Assembly (NCBI GenBank): GCA_934183325.1
Contig: CAKPSH010000018.1
Coordinates: 1 to 27,143 of the forward strand
Length of the DNA stretch: 27,143 nt
Direction of reading: 5' to 3'
DNA from: an uncultured Clostridia bacterium
Lineage (GTDB): Bacteria; Bacillota; Clostridia; TANB77; CAG-508
Within the stretch, counting starts at the first letter, position 1; each line of letters begins with the position of its first letter. Below the pieces are notes generated by a model that ran no database searches, was not told where the DNA came from, and saw only the letters and a list, made by a program, of their open reading frames with translations. Shown piece by piece: positions 1 through 6,183 of the stretch. A program made the position numbers and the translations under genes.

Positions 1-2
1 CT

Positions 3-356
3 TTTTGGGTAGGTGGATTAATTTGCTGTATAGGTCAAATAATCCTAGATATTTGCAAGCAAAATGGTTTTACTGTTGAATTATCTGGAACAATTTGTTC
101 TATTATATTAATTGGTATTTCTGCATTTTTAACTGGATTAAATATATTTAATAAAATTGGCAAATTTGCTGGTGCAGGTTCTTTAATACCTATTACTGGT
201 TTTGCAAATTCAATTGTTTCTCCAGCTATGGAATATAAATCTGAAGGCTATATTATGGGAGTTGGTGCTAAAATGTTTACTGTTGCAGGTCCAGTTCTTG
301 TTTATGGTATATCTTCTTCAATACTCGTAGGTATTATTTATTTTTTATTACATTAA
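3..356 (+). CDS. spoVAC: Stage V sporulation protein AC (SpoVAC), 5' end cut by window
   Basis: The last 117 residues of an integral membrane protein are visible; the start lies before base 1. SpoVA proteins form the inner forespore/spore membrane channel that moves Ca-dipicolinate in during sporulation and out during germination. SpoVAC is thought to be a mechanosensitive pore component. The visible part is hydrophobic with several transmembrane segments. It has the family-typical stretches GAGSLIPITGFANS and a Gly-rich segment near MGVGAKMFTVAG, and ends in a hydrophobic tail. It is followed after 20 bases by spoVAD and then spoVAE, the usual clostridial order, which makes the assignment secure. 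The operon promoter, expected to be sigma-G dependent, is outside the window. Confidence 0.93.
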   Translation, partial: FWVGGLICCIGQIILDICKQNGFTVELSGTICSIILIGISAFLTGLNIFNKIGKFAGAGSLIPITGFANSIVSPAMEYKSEGYIMGVGAKMFTVAGPVLVYGISSSILVGIIYFLLH

Positions 357-376
357 TTTAGAAAGGATGAAATTTT

Positions 377-1381
377 ATGCAAAAAATAGGAAAACAAACT
401 ATAAAATTTGATACTTCTCCAACTATTACAGCTTCAGCGTCTATCGTAGGTCCAAAAGAATCTAATGGTCCCTTAGCTAAGTATTTTGATAAATGTCTAG
501 ATGATGAATTCTGGGGAGAAGAAACTTGGGAAAAAGCAGAAAGCAAAATTATAAAAGAAACTGTTAATCTTGCTATCGCCAAATCTGGAATTTCAAGTCA
601 AAATATTGATTACTGTTTTGCTGGAGATTTACTTAATCAATGTATTTCTTCAAGTTTTGGACTTCGAGAACTTAATATACCATTCTTTGGTGTTTTTGGT
701 GCTTGTTCTACTTTTGTTGAATCTATGTCTCTAGGTAGTGTTTTTATCGATGGTGGTGCTGCTGAAAATGTTCTATGTGCTACTTCGAGTCACTTTTGTA
801 GTGCTGAAAAGCAATTTAGATTTCCTCTTGAATTAGGGAATCAAAGACCTCCAACTTCACAATGGACAGTTACAGGTTCTGGTTCAGTAGTATTATCTAA
901 AGCAGGTAATGGACCTTTTATTACTTATATTACGACAGGAAAGATTGTTGATTTAGGTATAAAAGATGCTAATAATATGGGAGCAGCAATGGCTCCTGCT
1001 GCTGTTGATACTTTATTAACACATTTTAAAGATACAGGAAGAACTCCTAGTTATTATGATGTTATCTTAACAGGTGACTTAGGTCATATTGGTAAAGATA
1101 TAACTATTGATATGATGAAAACACATGGCTATAATATAAACTCCAACTATAATGATTGTGGTGTTTTGATTTTTGATAAATCCACCCAAGATACTCATTC
1201 TGGTGGTAGTGGATGTGCTTGTTGTGGTACTGTTTTCTCTGGATATGTTTTTCAACAATTACAAGAAAAAAAGATAAAAAAAGTTTTATTAGTGGCTACT
1301 GGGGCACTTATGAATTCAACCTCTGCACAGCAAGGTGAAACTATTCCTGGAATTGCTCATGCAATTTCCATTGAACTTTAA
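377..1381 (+). CDS. spoVAD: Stage V sporulation protein AD (SpoVAD), dipicolinate-binding protein
   Basis: A 334-residue soluble protein with the thiolase/ketoacyl-synthase-like fold of SpoVAD, which binds dipicolinic acid and works with the SpoVA membrane subunits at the spore inner membrane. Recognisable parts are the N-terminal TASASIVGPKE segment, GVFGACSTFVESM around residues 110-122 (the position of the thiolase nucleophile loop), the SSHFCSAEKQFR motif, and C-terminal GGSGCACCG and LLVATGALMN segments. Length matches the family, usually about 335-340 residues. The start is ATG 377, preceded by GAAAGG at 361-366. It lies between spoVAC and spoVAE with 20- and 30-base gaps, so the three are cotranscribed. 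Identity is very secure. Confidence 0.97.
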   Translation: MQKIGKQTIKFDTSPTITASASIVGPKESNGPLAKYFDKCLDDEFWGEETWEKAESKIIKETVNLAIAKSGISSQNIDYCFAGDLLNQCISSSFGLRELNIPFFGVFGACSTFVESMSLGSVFIDGGAAENVLCATSSHFCSAEKQFRFPLELGNQRPPTSQWTVTGSGSVVLSKAGNGPFITYITTGKIVDLGIKDANNMGAAMAPAAVDTLLTHFKDTGRTPSYYDVILTGDLGHIGKDITIDMMKTHGYNINSNYNDCGVLIFDKSTQDTHSGGSGCACCGTVFSGYVFQQLQEKKIKKVLLVATGALMNSTSAQQGETIPGIAHAISIEL

Positions 1382-1411
1382 TATGATTTATTAAACAGAA
1401 AGGAGATTTTT

Positions 1412-1801
1412 ATGGCTAATTTTTTTAGTAATATAAATTGGATGCAATACCTTTGGTGTTTTATTGTCGGTGGATGTTTATGTATTATTGCTCAAATTTT
1501 AATTGATAAAACAAAATTAACACCAGCTAGAGTTCTTGTGTTATATGTCACTATTGGAGCTGTTCTTGGTGGACTTGGTTTATATAAATACCTTGTTGAT
1601 TTTGCTGGTGCTGGTGCCACTGTTCCTCTTACAGGATTTGGCTACAATTTAGCAAAAGGTGCTATTGAAGGTGTTAAAGATTTCGGATTTATTGGTGCCT
1701 TTATTGGTGGTGTAAAAGCCGCTGCTGGTGGTATTTCAGCAGCCGTTTTCTTTGGATATCTTGCTTCTTTAGTCTCTAAACCAAAAATAAAAAAGCAATA
1801 A
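1412..1801 (+). CDS. spoVAE: Stage V sporulation protein AE (SpoVAE)
   Basis: A 129-residue membrane protein of the SpoVAE (SpoVAEb) family and the third visible subunit of the spore dipicolinate channel. Hydrophobic helices cover roughly residues 11-30, 40-60, 85-105 and 105-122. The Gly/Pro-rich GAGATVPLTGFGYNLAKG stretch near 66-83 parallels the similar segment in SpoVAC, as expected for paralogous subunits. A strong AGAAAGGAG site lies just before ATG 1412. The operon ends here. The stop at 1799-1801 abuts the promoter of the next unit, and the only hairpin at the junction is a short TTGAC/GTCAA repeat lying inside that promoter, so read-through into cassette A is possible. Confidence 0.95.
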   Translation: MANFFSNINWMQYLWCFIVGGCLCIIAQILIDKTKLTPARVLVLYVTIGAVLGGLGLYKYLVDFAGAGATVPLTGFGYNLAKGAIEGVKDFGFIGAFIGGVKAAAGGISAAVFFGYLASLVSKPKIKKQ

Positions 1802-1802
1802 T

Positions 1803-1831
1803 TTGACATTTTTTGTCAATAGTGCTATAAT
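1803..1831 (+). promoter_or_regulatory. Consensus sigma-A promoter of cassette A
   Basis: TTGACA at 1803-1808 and TATAAT at 1826-1831 are separated by exactly 17 bases, so all twelve hexamer positions match the housekeeping consensus. The -35 box begins 2 bases after the spoVAE stop codon. TTGAC and GTCAA also form an inverted repeat (1803-1819) across the -35 box, which could be an operator or coincidence. Transcription would begin near 1838. Confidence 0.85.
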
Positions 1832-1869
1832 AAAAGTGTAGTAGGCAATAGTCTATTACGCATGATCAG

Positions 1870-1885
1870 CTCAGGAATTCCTGAG
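1870..1885 (+). repeat. 16-base perfect palindrome in the cassette A leader
   Basis: CTCAGGAATTCCTGAG at 1870-1885 is its own reverse complement. It lies in the predicted 5' leader, 6 bases before the AAAGGAG ribosome site at 1891-1897. In RNA it could form a hairpin next to the ribosome site or promote dimerisation; in DNA it could bind a dimeric regulator. A shorter AATAG/CTATT repeat lies just upstream. Confidence 0.6.
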
Positions 1886-1905
1886 TCAAGAAAGGAGAAA
1901 TAGGA

Positions 1906-2010
1906 ATGGACGAGCGTATCGTCGACTTCCACACTGCAGAGACTGCTCCTTCGGTTTCTACCGAAAGCACCTCCAATCTGGAAGTTTTGTTCCCTGCCTG
2001 CATGGACTAA
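1906..2010 (+). CDS. Cassette A: small protein of 34 residues, unknown function
   Basis: An ORF of 34 residues begins MDERIVDFHT and ends PACMD. It is Ser/Thr-rich, acidic and without a membrane segment, and its single Cys is third from the end. The AAAGGAG site at 1891-1897 is 8 bases before ATG 1906. It has a consensus promoter, tandem TAA TAA stops and a terminator. By count it is 54 of 105 bases GC (51 percent), far above its neighbours, and it uses codons such as CTG, GCC, ACC and TCC that are uncommon around it. I recognise no family. The RNA is also highly structured: TTCGGT/ACCGAA inside the ORF, ACTTCCA/TGGAAGT around it, and an 8-bp hairpin over the stop codon. It may therefore be a structured RNA or a dual-function RNA rather than only a peptide gene. 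Confidence 0.55.
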   Translation: MDERIVDFHTAETAPSVSTESTSNLEVLFPACMD

Positions 2011-2055
2011 TAAGTCCATGTAGCTGAAGGCGTCACAGAAATGTGGCGCCTTTTC
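2001..2055 (+). terminator. Intrinsic terminator of cassette A with a preceding stop-codon hairpin
   Basis: GGCGTCACA (2029-2037) pairs with TGTGGCGCC (2042-2050) over 9 bp, with one G-U pair and a GAAA tetraloop, followed by TTTTCCTTT. Just upstream, CATGGACT/AGTCCATG (2001-2020, loop AATA) forms a second hairpin containing the stop codon. Confidence 0.85.
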
Positions 2056-2191
2056 CTTTACTATTTTTTCTATTTATGATATAATTTGCTTAAATTTATT
2101 TGAGGTTTTTATGATACTATAATTTAACAAAATAGTATTTTACACACCTATGTTTTTTACTATATTTTATCCCTCAAGGAAGGAAGATATT

Positions 2192-3010
2192 ATGGAATTA
2201 AAAGATTATCAAACTGCTGCTGATTACATAAGAAGTAAAATCGGAAATATTAACCCTAAAATTGCAATTATTTTAGGTTCTGGGTTAGGAGTTTTAACAG
2301 AGGACTTTGAAAATTTAATAAAGATTAAATATCAAGATATCCCTGGATTTCCTGTTTCAACTGTTGCAGGACATGCTGGTGAATTATTAATTGGTACTAT
2401 TGATGGTGTACCTGTTCTTGCTATGAATGGAAGATTTCATTATTATGAAGGATATAGCCTTGAAACTGCTACATTCCCAATTAGAGTTTTTAAACTATTA
2501 GGTATTAATGATTTATTATTAACAAATGCTTCTGGAGGGATTAACTTAGATTATCAAGCTGGAGATTTTATGGTTATTACAGATCATTTATCTTTCTTTG
2601 CTGAATCTGCATTAAGAGGAAAAAATATGGATGAGTTTGGTCCTCGTTTCCCTGGAATGAGTCAAGTTTATGACAAAGAACTTTCTGAGAAATTATTTAA
2701 TTTAATAAACAAATATACAAATCGTCCTCATAAAGGTGTATATGCATATATGAAAGGACCTGCTTTTGAAACTCCTGCTGAAATTAGAGCATTACGTATA
2801 TTAGGTGCTGATGCTGTTGGAATGTCTACTGTTCCAGAAGCTATTGTAGCTAAACATTGTGGAATGAGAGTTTCTGGAGTATCTTGTATTACAAATATGG
2901 CTTCTGGAATTGAGCAAAAAGAATTATCTCATGAAGAAGTTAGCGAAACTGCAAACAGGGTTAAATATACATTTAAAAATATTGTAAAAGATTTTGTTAA
3001 GGAAATATAA
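2192..3010 (+). CDS. punA: Purine-nucleoside phosphorylase, trimeric inosine/guanosine type (PunA)
   Basis: A 272-residue cytosolic enzyme that splits inosine and guanosine with phosphate into base and ribose-1-phosphate. The class is shown by ILGSGLG (27-33, phosphate loop), the AGHAGELLIG segment, GRFHYYEGYS (80-89), TNASGGI (111-117), GPAFETPAE with Glu193, and GMSTVPEA through ITNMASGI with Asn235. The Glu/Asn pair is the known 6-oxopurine selectivity pair of this family. ATG 2192 is chosen because AAGGAAGGA lies just before it; an upstream in-frame ATG at 2150 lacks a ribosome site and would add 14 non-family residues. It is monocistronic with its own terminator. A PNP of the other (hexameric) type is at 24761. 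Confidence 0.95.
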   Translation: MELKDYQTAADYIRSKIGNINPKIAIILGSGLGVLTEDFENLIKIKYQDIPGFPVSTVAGHAGELLIGTIDGVPVLAMNGRFHYYEGYSLETATFPIRVFKLLGINDLLLTNASGGINLDYQAGDFMVITDHLSFFAESALRGKNMDEFGPRFPGMSQVYDKELSEKLFNLINKYTNRPHKGVYAYMKGPAFETPAEIRALRILGADAVGMSTVPEAIVAKHCGMRVSGVSCITNMASGIEQKELSHEEVSETANRVKYTFKNIVKDFVKEI

Positions 3011-3015
3011 TATTT

Positions 3016-3063
3016 AAAAAAGATTTTCTATGTAATAAAAATTACATAAGAAAATCTTTTTTT
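3016..3063 (+). terminator. Terminator of punA
   Basis: AAAAGATTTTCT-ATGTAAT and ATTACATAAGAAAATCTTTT form a stem of about 18 bp with one bulged base and an AAAA loop, followed by a run of T. It begins 6 bases after the punA stop. Confidence 0.88.
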
Positions 3064-3089
3064 CATTATAATTATATTAAACTATTAAA

Positions 3090-3120
3090 AAAGAACCCCA
3101 TTTCATTAATAGAGTTCTTT
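3090..3120 (-). terminator. Terminator of the rplM-rpsI operon
   Basis: On the minus strand AAAGAACTC pairs with GGGTTCTTT through one G-U pair and is followed by more T. On the plus strand the same position would be a C/A mismatch, so the hairpin is specific to minus-strand transcription. It lies 15 bases past the rpsI stop. Confidence 0.75.
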
Positions 3121-3134
3121 GATTTTTTATTATA

Positions 3135-3542
3135 TTATCTCTTACTGAATTGAGGAGCTTTTCTTGCTTTCTTCATTCCGTATTTCTTTCTTTCTTTCAT
3201 TCTTGAATCTCTTGTCAAGAATCCATTAGATTTTAATGCTGGTCTATATTCTGAATTAGCTTCATTTAAAGCTCTAGCTATACCATGACGTATTGCACCA
3301 GCTTGACCTGTTGTTCCTCCACCAATTACTTTACAAATAACATCATATTTGTCCATTGTGTTAGTAACAACTAATGGTTGTCTAACAATAGCTTTTAAAG
3401 TATCTAGTCCTAAATAGTCTTCGATATCTTTACCATTTATTGTTATTTTTCCTGTTCCTTCTACTAATCTAACTCTTGCGATAGAGCTTTTTCTTCTACC
3501 AGTTCCACAAAATACTATATTTTCAGATTTTGCTTTAGCCAT
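3135..3542 (-). CDS. rpsI: 30S ribosomal protein S9
   Basis: A 135-residue protein that sits in the head of the small subunit, with its C-terminal tail reaching the P-site tRNA. Diagnostic features are GTGRRKSSIARVRL near the N terminus, GGGTTGQAGAIRHGIARAL in the middle, and the basic tail RDSRMKERKKYGMKKARKAPQFSKR, ending in the universally conserved SKR. It is the second gene after rplM with a 31-base gap, the standard bacterial pair. Confidence 0.98.
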   Translation of the reverse strand: MAKAKSENIVFCGTGRRKSSIARVRLVEGTGKITINGKDIEDYLGLDTLKAIVRQPLVVTNTMDKYDVICKVIGGGTTGQAGAIRHGIARALNEANSEYRPALKSNGFLTRDSRMKERKKYGMKKARKAPQFSKR

Positions 3543-3573
3543 TTATATTCCCTCCCGTTTTTATTATTATTTA

Positions 3574-4008
3574 TTAAAAATTCCAGATTTCTGGTTTTTG
3601 AGCTTGATTTTCATGTTCACTACCAGCATATAATCTTACTTTTGTTAATTGACTTCTTCCTAAACTATTGTGTGGTAACATTCCTTTTATTGCAAGCATT
3701 AATGCTTTTTCTGGATTTTTAGCAATTAAATCTTTTGCTGCAATTTCTTTCATTCCACCAATATATCCTGAATGATGTCTGTAAATTTTATCATTCATTT
3801 TGTTTCCTGTTAATTTAACTTTACTACAATTAATTATAATAACGTTATCTCCAACATCCATATTTGGTGTAAATGTTGGTTTGTGTTTTCCTCTTAATAA
3901 TTTAGCAGCTTCTGTAGCTACTCTTCCTAATGGCTTATCAGCTGCATCAATTATATACCATTTTCTTTCAATTTCACTTTTCTTAACACTGTATGTTGTA
4001 TTATTCAT
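3574..4008 (-). CDS. rplM: 50S ribosomal protein L13
   Basis: An L13 of 144 residues, an early assembly protein of the large subunit. Family segments include KWYIIDAADKPLGRVATEAAKLLRGKHKPTFTP split over residues 15-45, the GDNVIIIN segment, YRHHSGYIGG, and MLPHNSLGR near the C terminus. ATG 4008 is chosen because GGAGG lies 10 bases upstream and the N terminus then matches the family. An in-frame ATG at 4029 would place the ribosome site inside the coding region. rplM is the first gene of the rplM-rpsI operon and has a leader of about 140 bases. Confidence 0.97.
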   Translation of the reverse strand: MNNTTYSVKKSEIERKWYIIDAADKPLGRVATEAAKLLRGKHKPTFTPNMDVGDNVIIINCSKVKLTGNKMNDKIYRHHSGYIGGMKEIAAKDLIAKNPEKALMLAIKGMLPHNSLGRSQLTKVRLYAGSEHENQAQKPEIWNF

Positions 4009-4148
4009 GGTAATAAATCCTCCATTCATTATTGTTATATCTTATATTATGTTCTTATTTCGAACTATTTTTGCTATATATGTACTTAATTTATAAAAAT
4101 ACAAATTACCGGAAATATTCTATAAATTAATCCATACTTTCACAATAC
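4009..4148 (-). promoter_or_regulatory. Long structured leader of rplM (possible L13 leader)
   Basis: The predicted start site near 4148 leaves about 140 untranslated bases. On the minus strand TTAATTTATA and TATAAATTAA can pair over 10 bp around an internal CCGG-containing loop, and GTTC/GAAC forms a second small hairpin. L13 leaders that bind the ribosomal protein are an established Firmicutes family. I cannot confirm the consensus by eye, so this call rests on position, length and pairing. Confidence 0.42.
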
Positions 4149-4154
4149 TGTAAC

Positions 4155-4183
4155 ATTTTAATACATTTTCTTAAAAATGTCAA
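4155..4183 (-). promoter_or_regulatory. Sigma-A promoter of rplM-rpsI
   Basis: On the minus strand TTGACA (complement of 4178-4183) is followed after 17 bases by TAAAAT (complement of 4155-4160). Its -35 box is separated by only 8 bases from the -35 box of the divergent infC promoter. Confidence 0.82.
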
Positions 4184-4191
4184 TAAAAGTC

Positions 4192-4220
4192 TTGACTTTT
4201 TTTAAAAAATATTATATTAT
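4192..4220 (+). promoter_or_regulatory. Sigma-A promoter of infC-rpmI-rplT
   Basis: TTGACT at 4192-4197 and TATTAT at 4215-4220 are separated by 17 bases. Predicted transcription start is near 4227, which gives a leader of about 160 bases. Confidence 0.7.
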
Positions 4221-4226
4221 TGTAGC

Positions 4227-4374
4227 TGTTGATTGATAAAAATATTATTTCAAGAAGAAGTCATCCACTTCTCACCTTATCTTATGGAAAAAGGTTAATT
4301 ATTAATTTTATAATAATTTGTGGATTTGGCTTGTCTTGAGACAGGTCATTATTTTTATTAATATTTATTTATAC
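4227..4374 (+). promoter_or_regulatory. Structured leader of infC operon (L20/IF3-type autoregulatory leader)
   Basis: The leader has AGAAG/CTTCT near 4253-4276, ACCTT/AAGGT around 4275-4296, and a GC-rich hairpin GGCTTGTC/GACAGGTC at 4328-4347 followed by a U-rich stretch that could act as an attenuator. ATCCAC near 4265 can pair with GTGGAT near 4320, giving an alternative fold that competes with the first hairpin. Leaders at this position that are controlled by L20 are known in Firmicutes. The pairings are read by eye and not scored against a covariance model. Confidence 0.6.
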
Positions 4375-4387
4375 GGAGGTGTTTTTT

Positions 4388-4894
4388 ATAAAACAAGAAT
4401 TATTAATTAATGAACAAATTCGTTTTAATGAAGTTCAAGTTATTTCTGATAATGGTGAAAAATTAGGAACTATGAAAACTTCTGAAGCTTTAAACATTGC
4501 AAGTTCAAAAAATTTAGATTTAGTTTTGGTTGCCCCAAATAGCAAACCTGCTGTTTGTAAAATTATGAACTATGGTAAATACAAATTTGAACAAGCTAAA
4601 AAAGAAAAAGAAGCTAAGAAAAAGCAAAAAACTTTTGAGATTAAAGAGATTCGTATTACACCAAATACAGAGGATCATGATTTTAATTTCAAATGTAAAA
4701 ATGCAAGAAAATTTCTTCAAGATGGTTCTAAAGTTAAAATCACAGTTCGTTTCCGTGGTAGAGAATTAAACTATGTAAAACTTGGAGAAGATATCTTAAA
4801 TAGATTTATCGAGGAACTTTCTGATGTTTCTATCGCTGAAAAGAAACCTTTATTAGAAGGAAAAAATATGTTTATAATTTTACAACCTAAATAA
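4388..4894 (+). CDS. infC: Translation initiation factor IF-3, likely AUA start
   Basis: IF-3 binds the 30S subunit, checks start-codon pairing and prevents premature subunit joining. The N-domain includes LLINEQIRFNEVQVISDNGEKLG, then the lysine-rich linker around residues 70-85, then the C-domain with EIRITPNTEDHDF, KVKITVRFRGRE and the EGKNMFIILQPK end. There is no ATG at the expected position. The SD GGAGG is at 4375-4379, and the codon 8 bases later in frame is ATA (4388), giving 168 residues beginning with the family-typical KQELLINEQIR. The GTG at 4379 overlaps the SD and cannot serve. infC starting at a rare AUU-type codon is a known autoregulatory device. Confidence 0.93.
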   Translation: MKQELLINEQIRFNEVQVISDNGEKLGTMKTSEALNIASSKNLDLVLVAPNSKPAVCKIMNYGKYKFEQAKKEKEAKKKQKTFEIKEIRITPNTEDHDFNFKCKNARKFLQDGSKVKITVRFRGRELNYVKLGEDILNRFIEELSDVSIAEKKPLLEGKNMFIILQPK

Positions 4895-4962
4895 ATTAAT
4901 CTTACATAGTTTTAGTTTATTTATTGATTATAAAATAAAAAATTTAAAGGAGTGAATTTACA

Positions 4963-5166
4963 ATGGCAAAATTAAAAACAAACAAAGCAGCTGCAAAAAG
5001 ATATAGCTTAACAGCTACAGGAAAAGTTAAAAGAACAAAATCTAATAGAAGACATCTTTTAGCTAACAAAACAACAAGACAAAAGAAATCAGGAAAGATT
5101 CAAAACGCTTATGCAGACAAAACTTGCGTAGCTGGAATCAAAAAAATGTTACCATATGGTAACTAA
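4963..5166 (+). CDS. rpmI: 50S ribosomal protein L35
   Basis: A small basic protein of 67 residues with the L35 pattern: MAKLKTNKAAAKRY, TGKVKRTKSNRRHLL, and a C-terminal KKMLPYG. A strong AAAGGAG site precedes ATG 4963. It is the second gene of the conserved infC-rpmI-rplT operon. Confidence 0.98.
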   Translation: MAKLKTNKAAAKRYSLTATGKVKRTKSNRRHLLANKTTRQKKSGKIQNAYADKTCVAGIKKMLPYGN

Positions 5167-5236
5167 TAGTTAATTAACTATTATTAATGTTACTTAGAAA
5201 ATTATGAAATAATTAGAATTTAAGGAGGAATTAAAA

Positions 5237-5587
5237 ATGGCAAGAGTAAAAACAGCAATGATCACTCGTAAAAAACATAAAAAAATATTAAAAAGAGCAA
5301 AAGGATACTATGGTGCTAAACATTACAGATTCAGAAACGCTAAACAAGCAGTTATGAAATCTGGCATGTATGCTTATGTTGGAAGAAAAGACAAGAAAAG
5401 TGATTTCAGAAAATTATGGATTACAAGAATTAATGCTGCTGCAAGATTAAATGGTTTAACATATAGCAAATTAATCGCTGGATTAAAGAAAGCTAATGTT
5501 GATATCAACAGAAAAATGTTAGCAGAATTAGCTGTAACAGATGCTGCTGCATTTGCAAAATTAGCTGAAATAGCTAAAAATGCATAA
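5237..5587 (+). CDS. rplT: 50S ribosomal protein L20
   Basis: A 116-residue L20, essential for early 50S assembly and the usual repressor of its own operon through the leader. Family features are MARVKTAMITRKKHKKILKRAKGYYG split over the N terminus, HYRFRNAKQAVMKSG, RRKDKKSDFRKLWI-like residues around 53-64, and INAAARLNGLTYSKLI. The ribosome site is AAGGAGG. It is the last gene of the operon and is followed by a terminator shared with the convergent trmL unit. Confidence 0.98.
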   Translation: MARVKTAMITRKKHKKILKRAKGYYGAKHYRFRNAKQAVMKSGMYAYVGRKDKKSDFRKLWITRINAAARLNGLTYSKLIAGLKKANVDINRKMLAELAVTDAAAFAKLAEIAKNA

Positions 5588-5606
5588 TTTATCTTTACAC
5601 ACTACA

Positions 5607-5643
5607 AAAAGAACTTTCTCATATTATATAAGAAAGTTCTTTT
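5607..5643. terminator. Bidirectional terminator between rplT and trmL
   Basis: AAAAGAACTTTCT (5607-5619) pairs with AGAAAGTTCTTTT (5631-5643) over 13 bp. A-runs on the left and T-runs on the right give a U-tail in both directions. It lies between two convergent units. Confidence 0.88.
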
Positions 5644-5659
5644 ATTTATTTCATACAAT

Positions 5660-6160
5660 TTAATTTTCAAAATAATCGCTTATTTCTTTTAATCCATCAA
5701 AATTTACTTGTCTTAATACTTCATACACAATAATTGCTACTGAATTTGATAAATTTAATGATCTTAAAGTATCTCTCATTGGTATTCTAATGGATTTATC
5801 CATATATTTTGTTATTAAATCCTCTGGTAAACCTTTAGTTTCTCTTCCAAATAATATAAATACTTCATCCATTTTACTATAATCTACATCAGAATAACAT
5901 TGTTTTGATTTAGTAGAAGCTAAAAACATATTATGCTCTTCGGGTTTATACTTATCTAAAAATGCCTTTAGTGATGTATGTTCTTCGATTTCAAGTTTAT
6001 CCCAATAATCTAGTCCCGCTCTTTTTAGGTATTTATCAGATATTGTAAAGCCTAATGGATATACTAAATGCAATTTAGCTCCAATAGCTGCACAAGTTCT
6101 AGCAATATTTCCTGTGTTTTGTGGAATTTCTGGTTCTACCATTACTACATTTATTTTCAT
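5660..6160 (-). CDS. trmL: tRNA (cytidine/uridine-34-2'-O)-methyltransferase TrmL
   Basis: A 166-residue SPOUT (trefoil-knot) methyltransferase that uses S-adenosylmethionine to methylate the ribose at wobble position 34 of leucine tRNAs. Visible motifs are EPEIPQNTGNIART (9-22), LVYPLGF, a GRETKGLP motif near residues 109-116, and the C-terminal knot RIPMRDTLRSLNLSNSVAIIVYEVLRQ, with the family's SLNLSNSVAI signature. GGAGGA precedes ATG 6160. It is the last gene of the hisS operon, 23 bases after add, and shares the operon's tRNA theme. Confidence 0.95.
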   Translation of the reverse strand: MKINVVMVEPEIPQNTGNIARTCAAIGAKLHLVYPLGFTISDKYLKRAGLDYWDKLEIEEHTSLKAFLDKYKPEEHNMFLASTKSKQCYSDVDYSKMDEVFILFGRETKGLPEDLITKYMDKSIRIPMRDTLRSLNLSNSVAIIVYEVLRQVNFDGLKEISDYFEN

Positions 6161-6183
6161 CTATATTCCTCCAATATTGTACT

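Noticed and set aside
1803..1819. TTGAC/GTCAA inverted repeat as the spoVA operon terminator
   Set aside because: The stem has only 5-6 bp, is not followed by a T-run, and coincides with a perfect -35 box.
1825..2019. Minus-strand open frame of 64 residues over cassette A
   Set aside because: No ribosome site or promoter on that strand, and it runs back over the plus-strand -10 box and leader; it is a shadow of the plus-strand unit.
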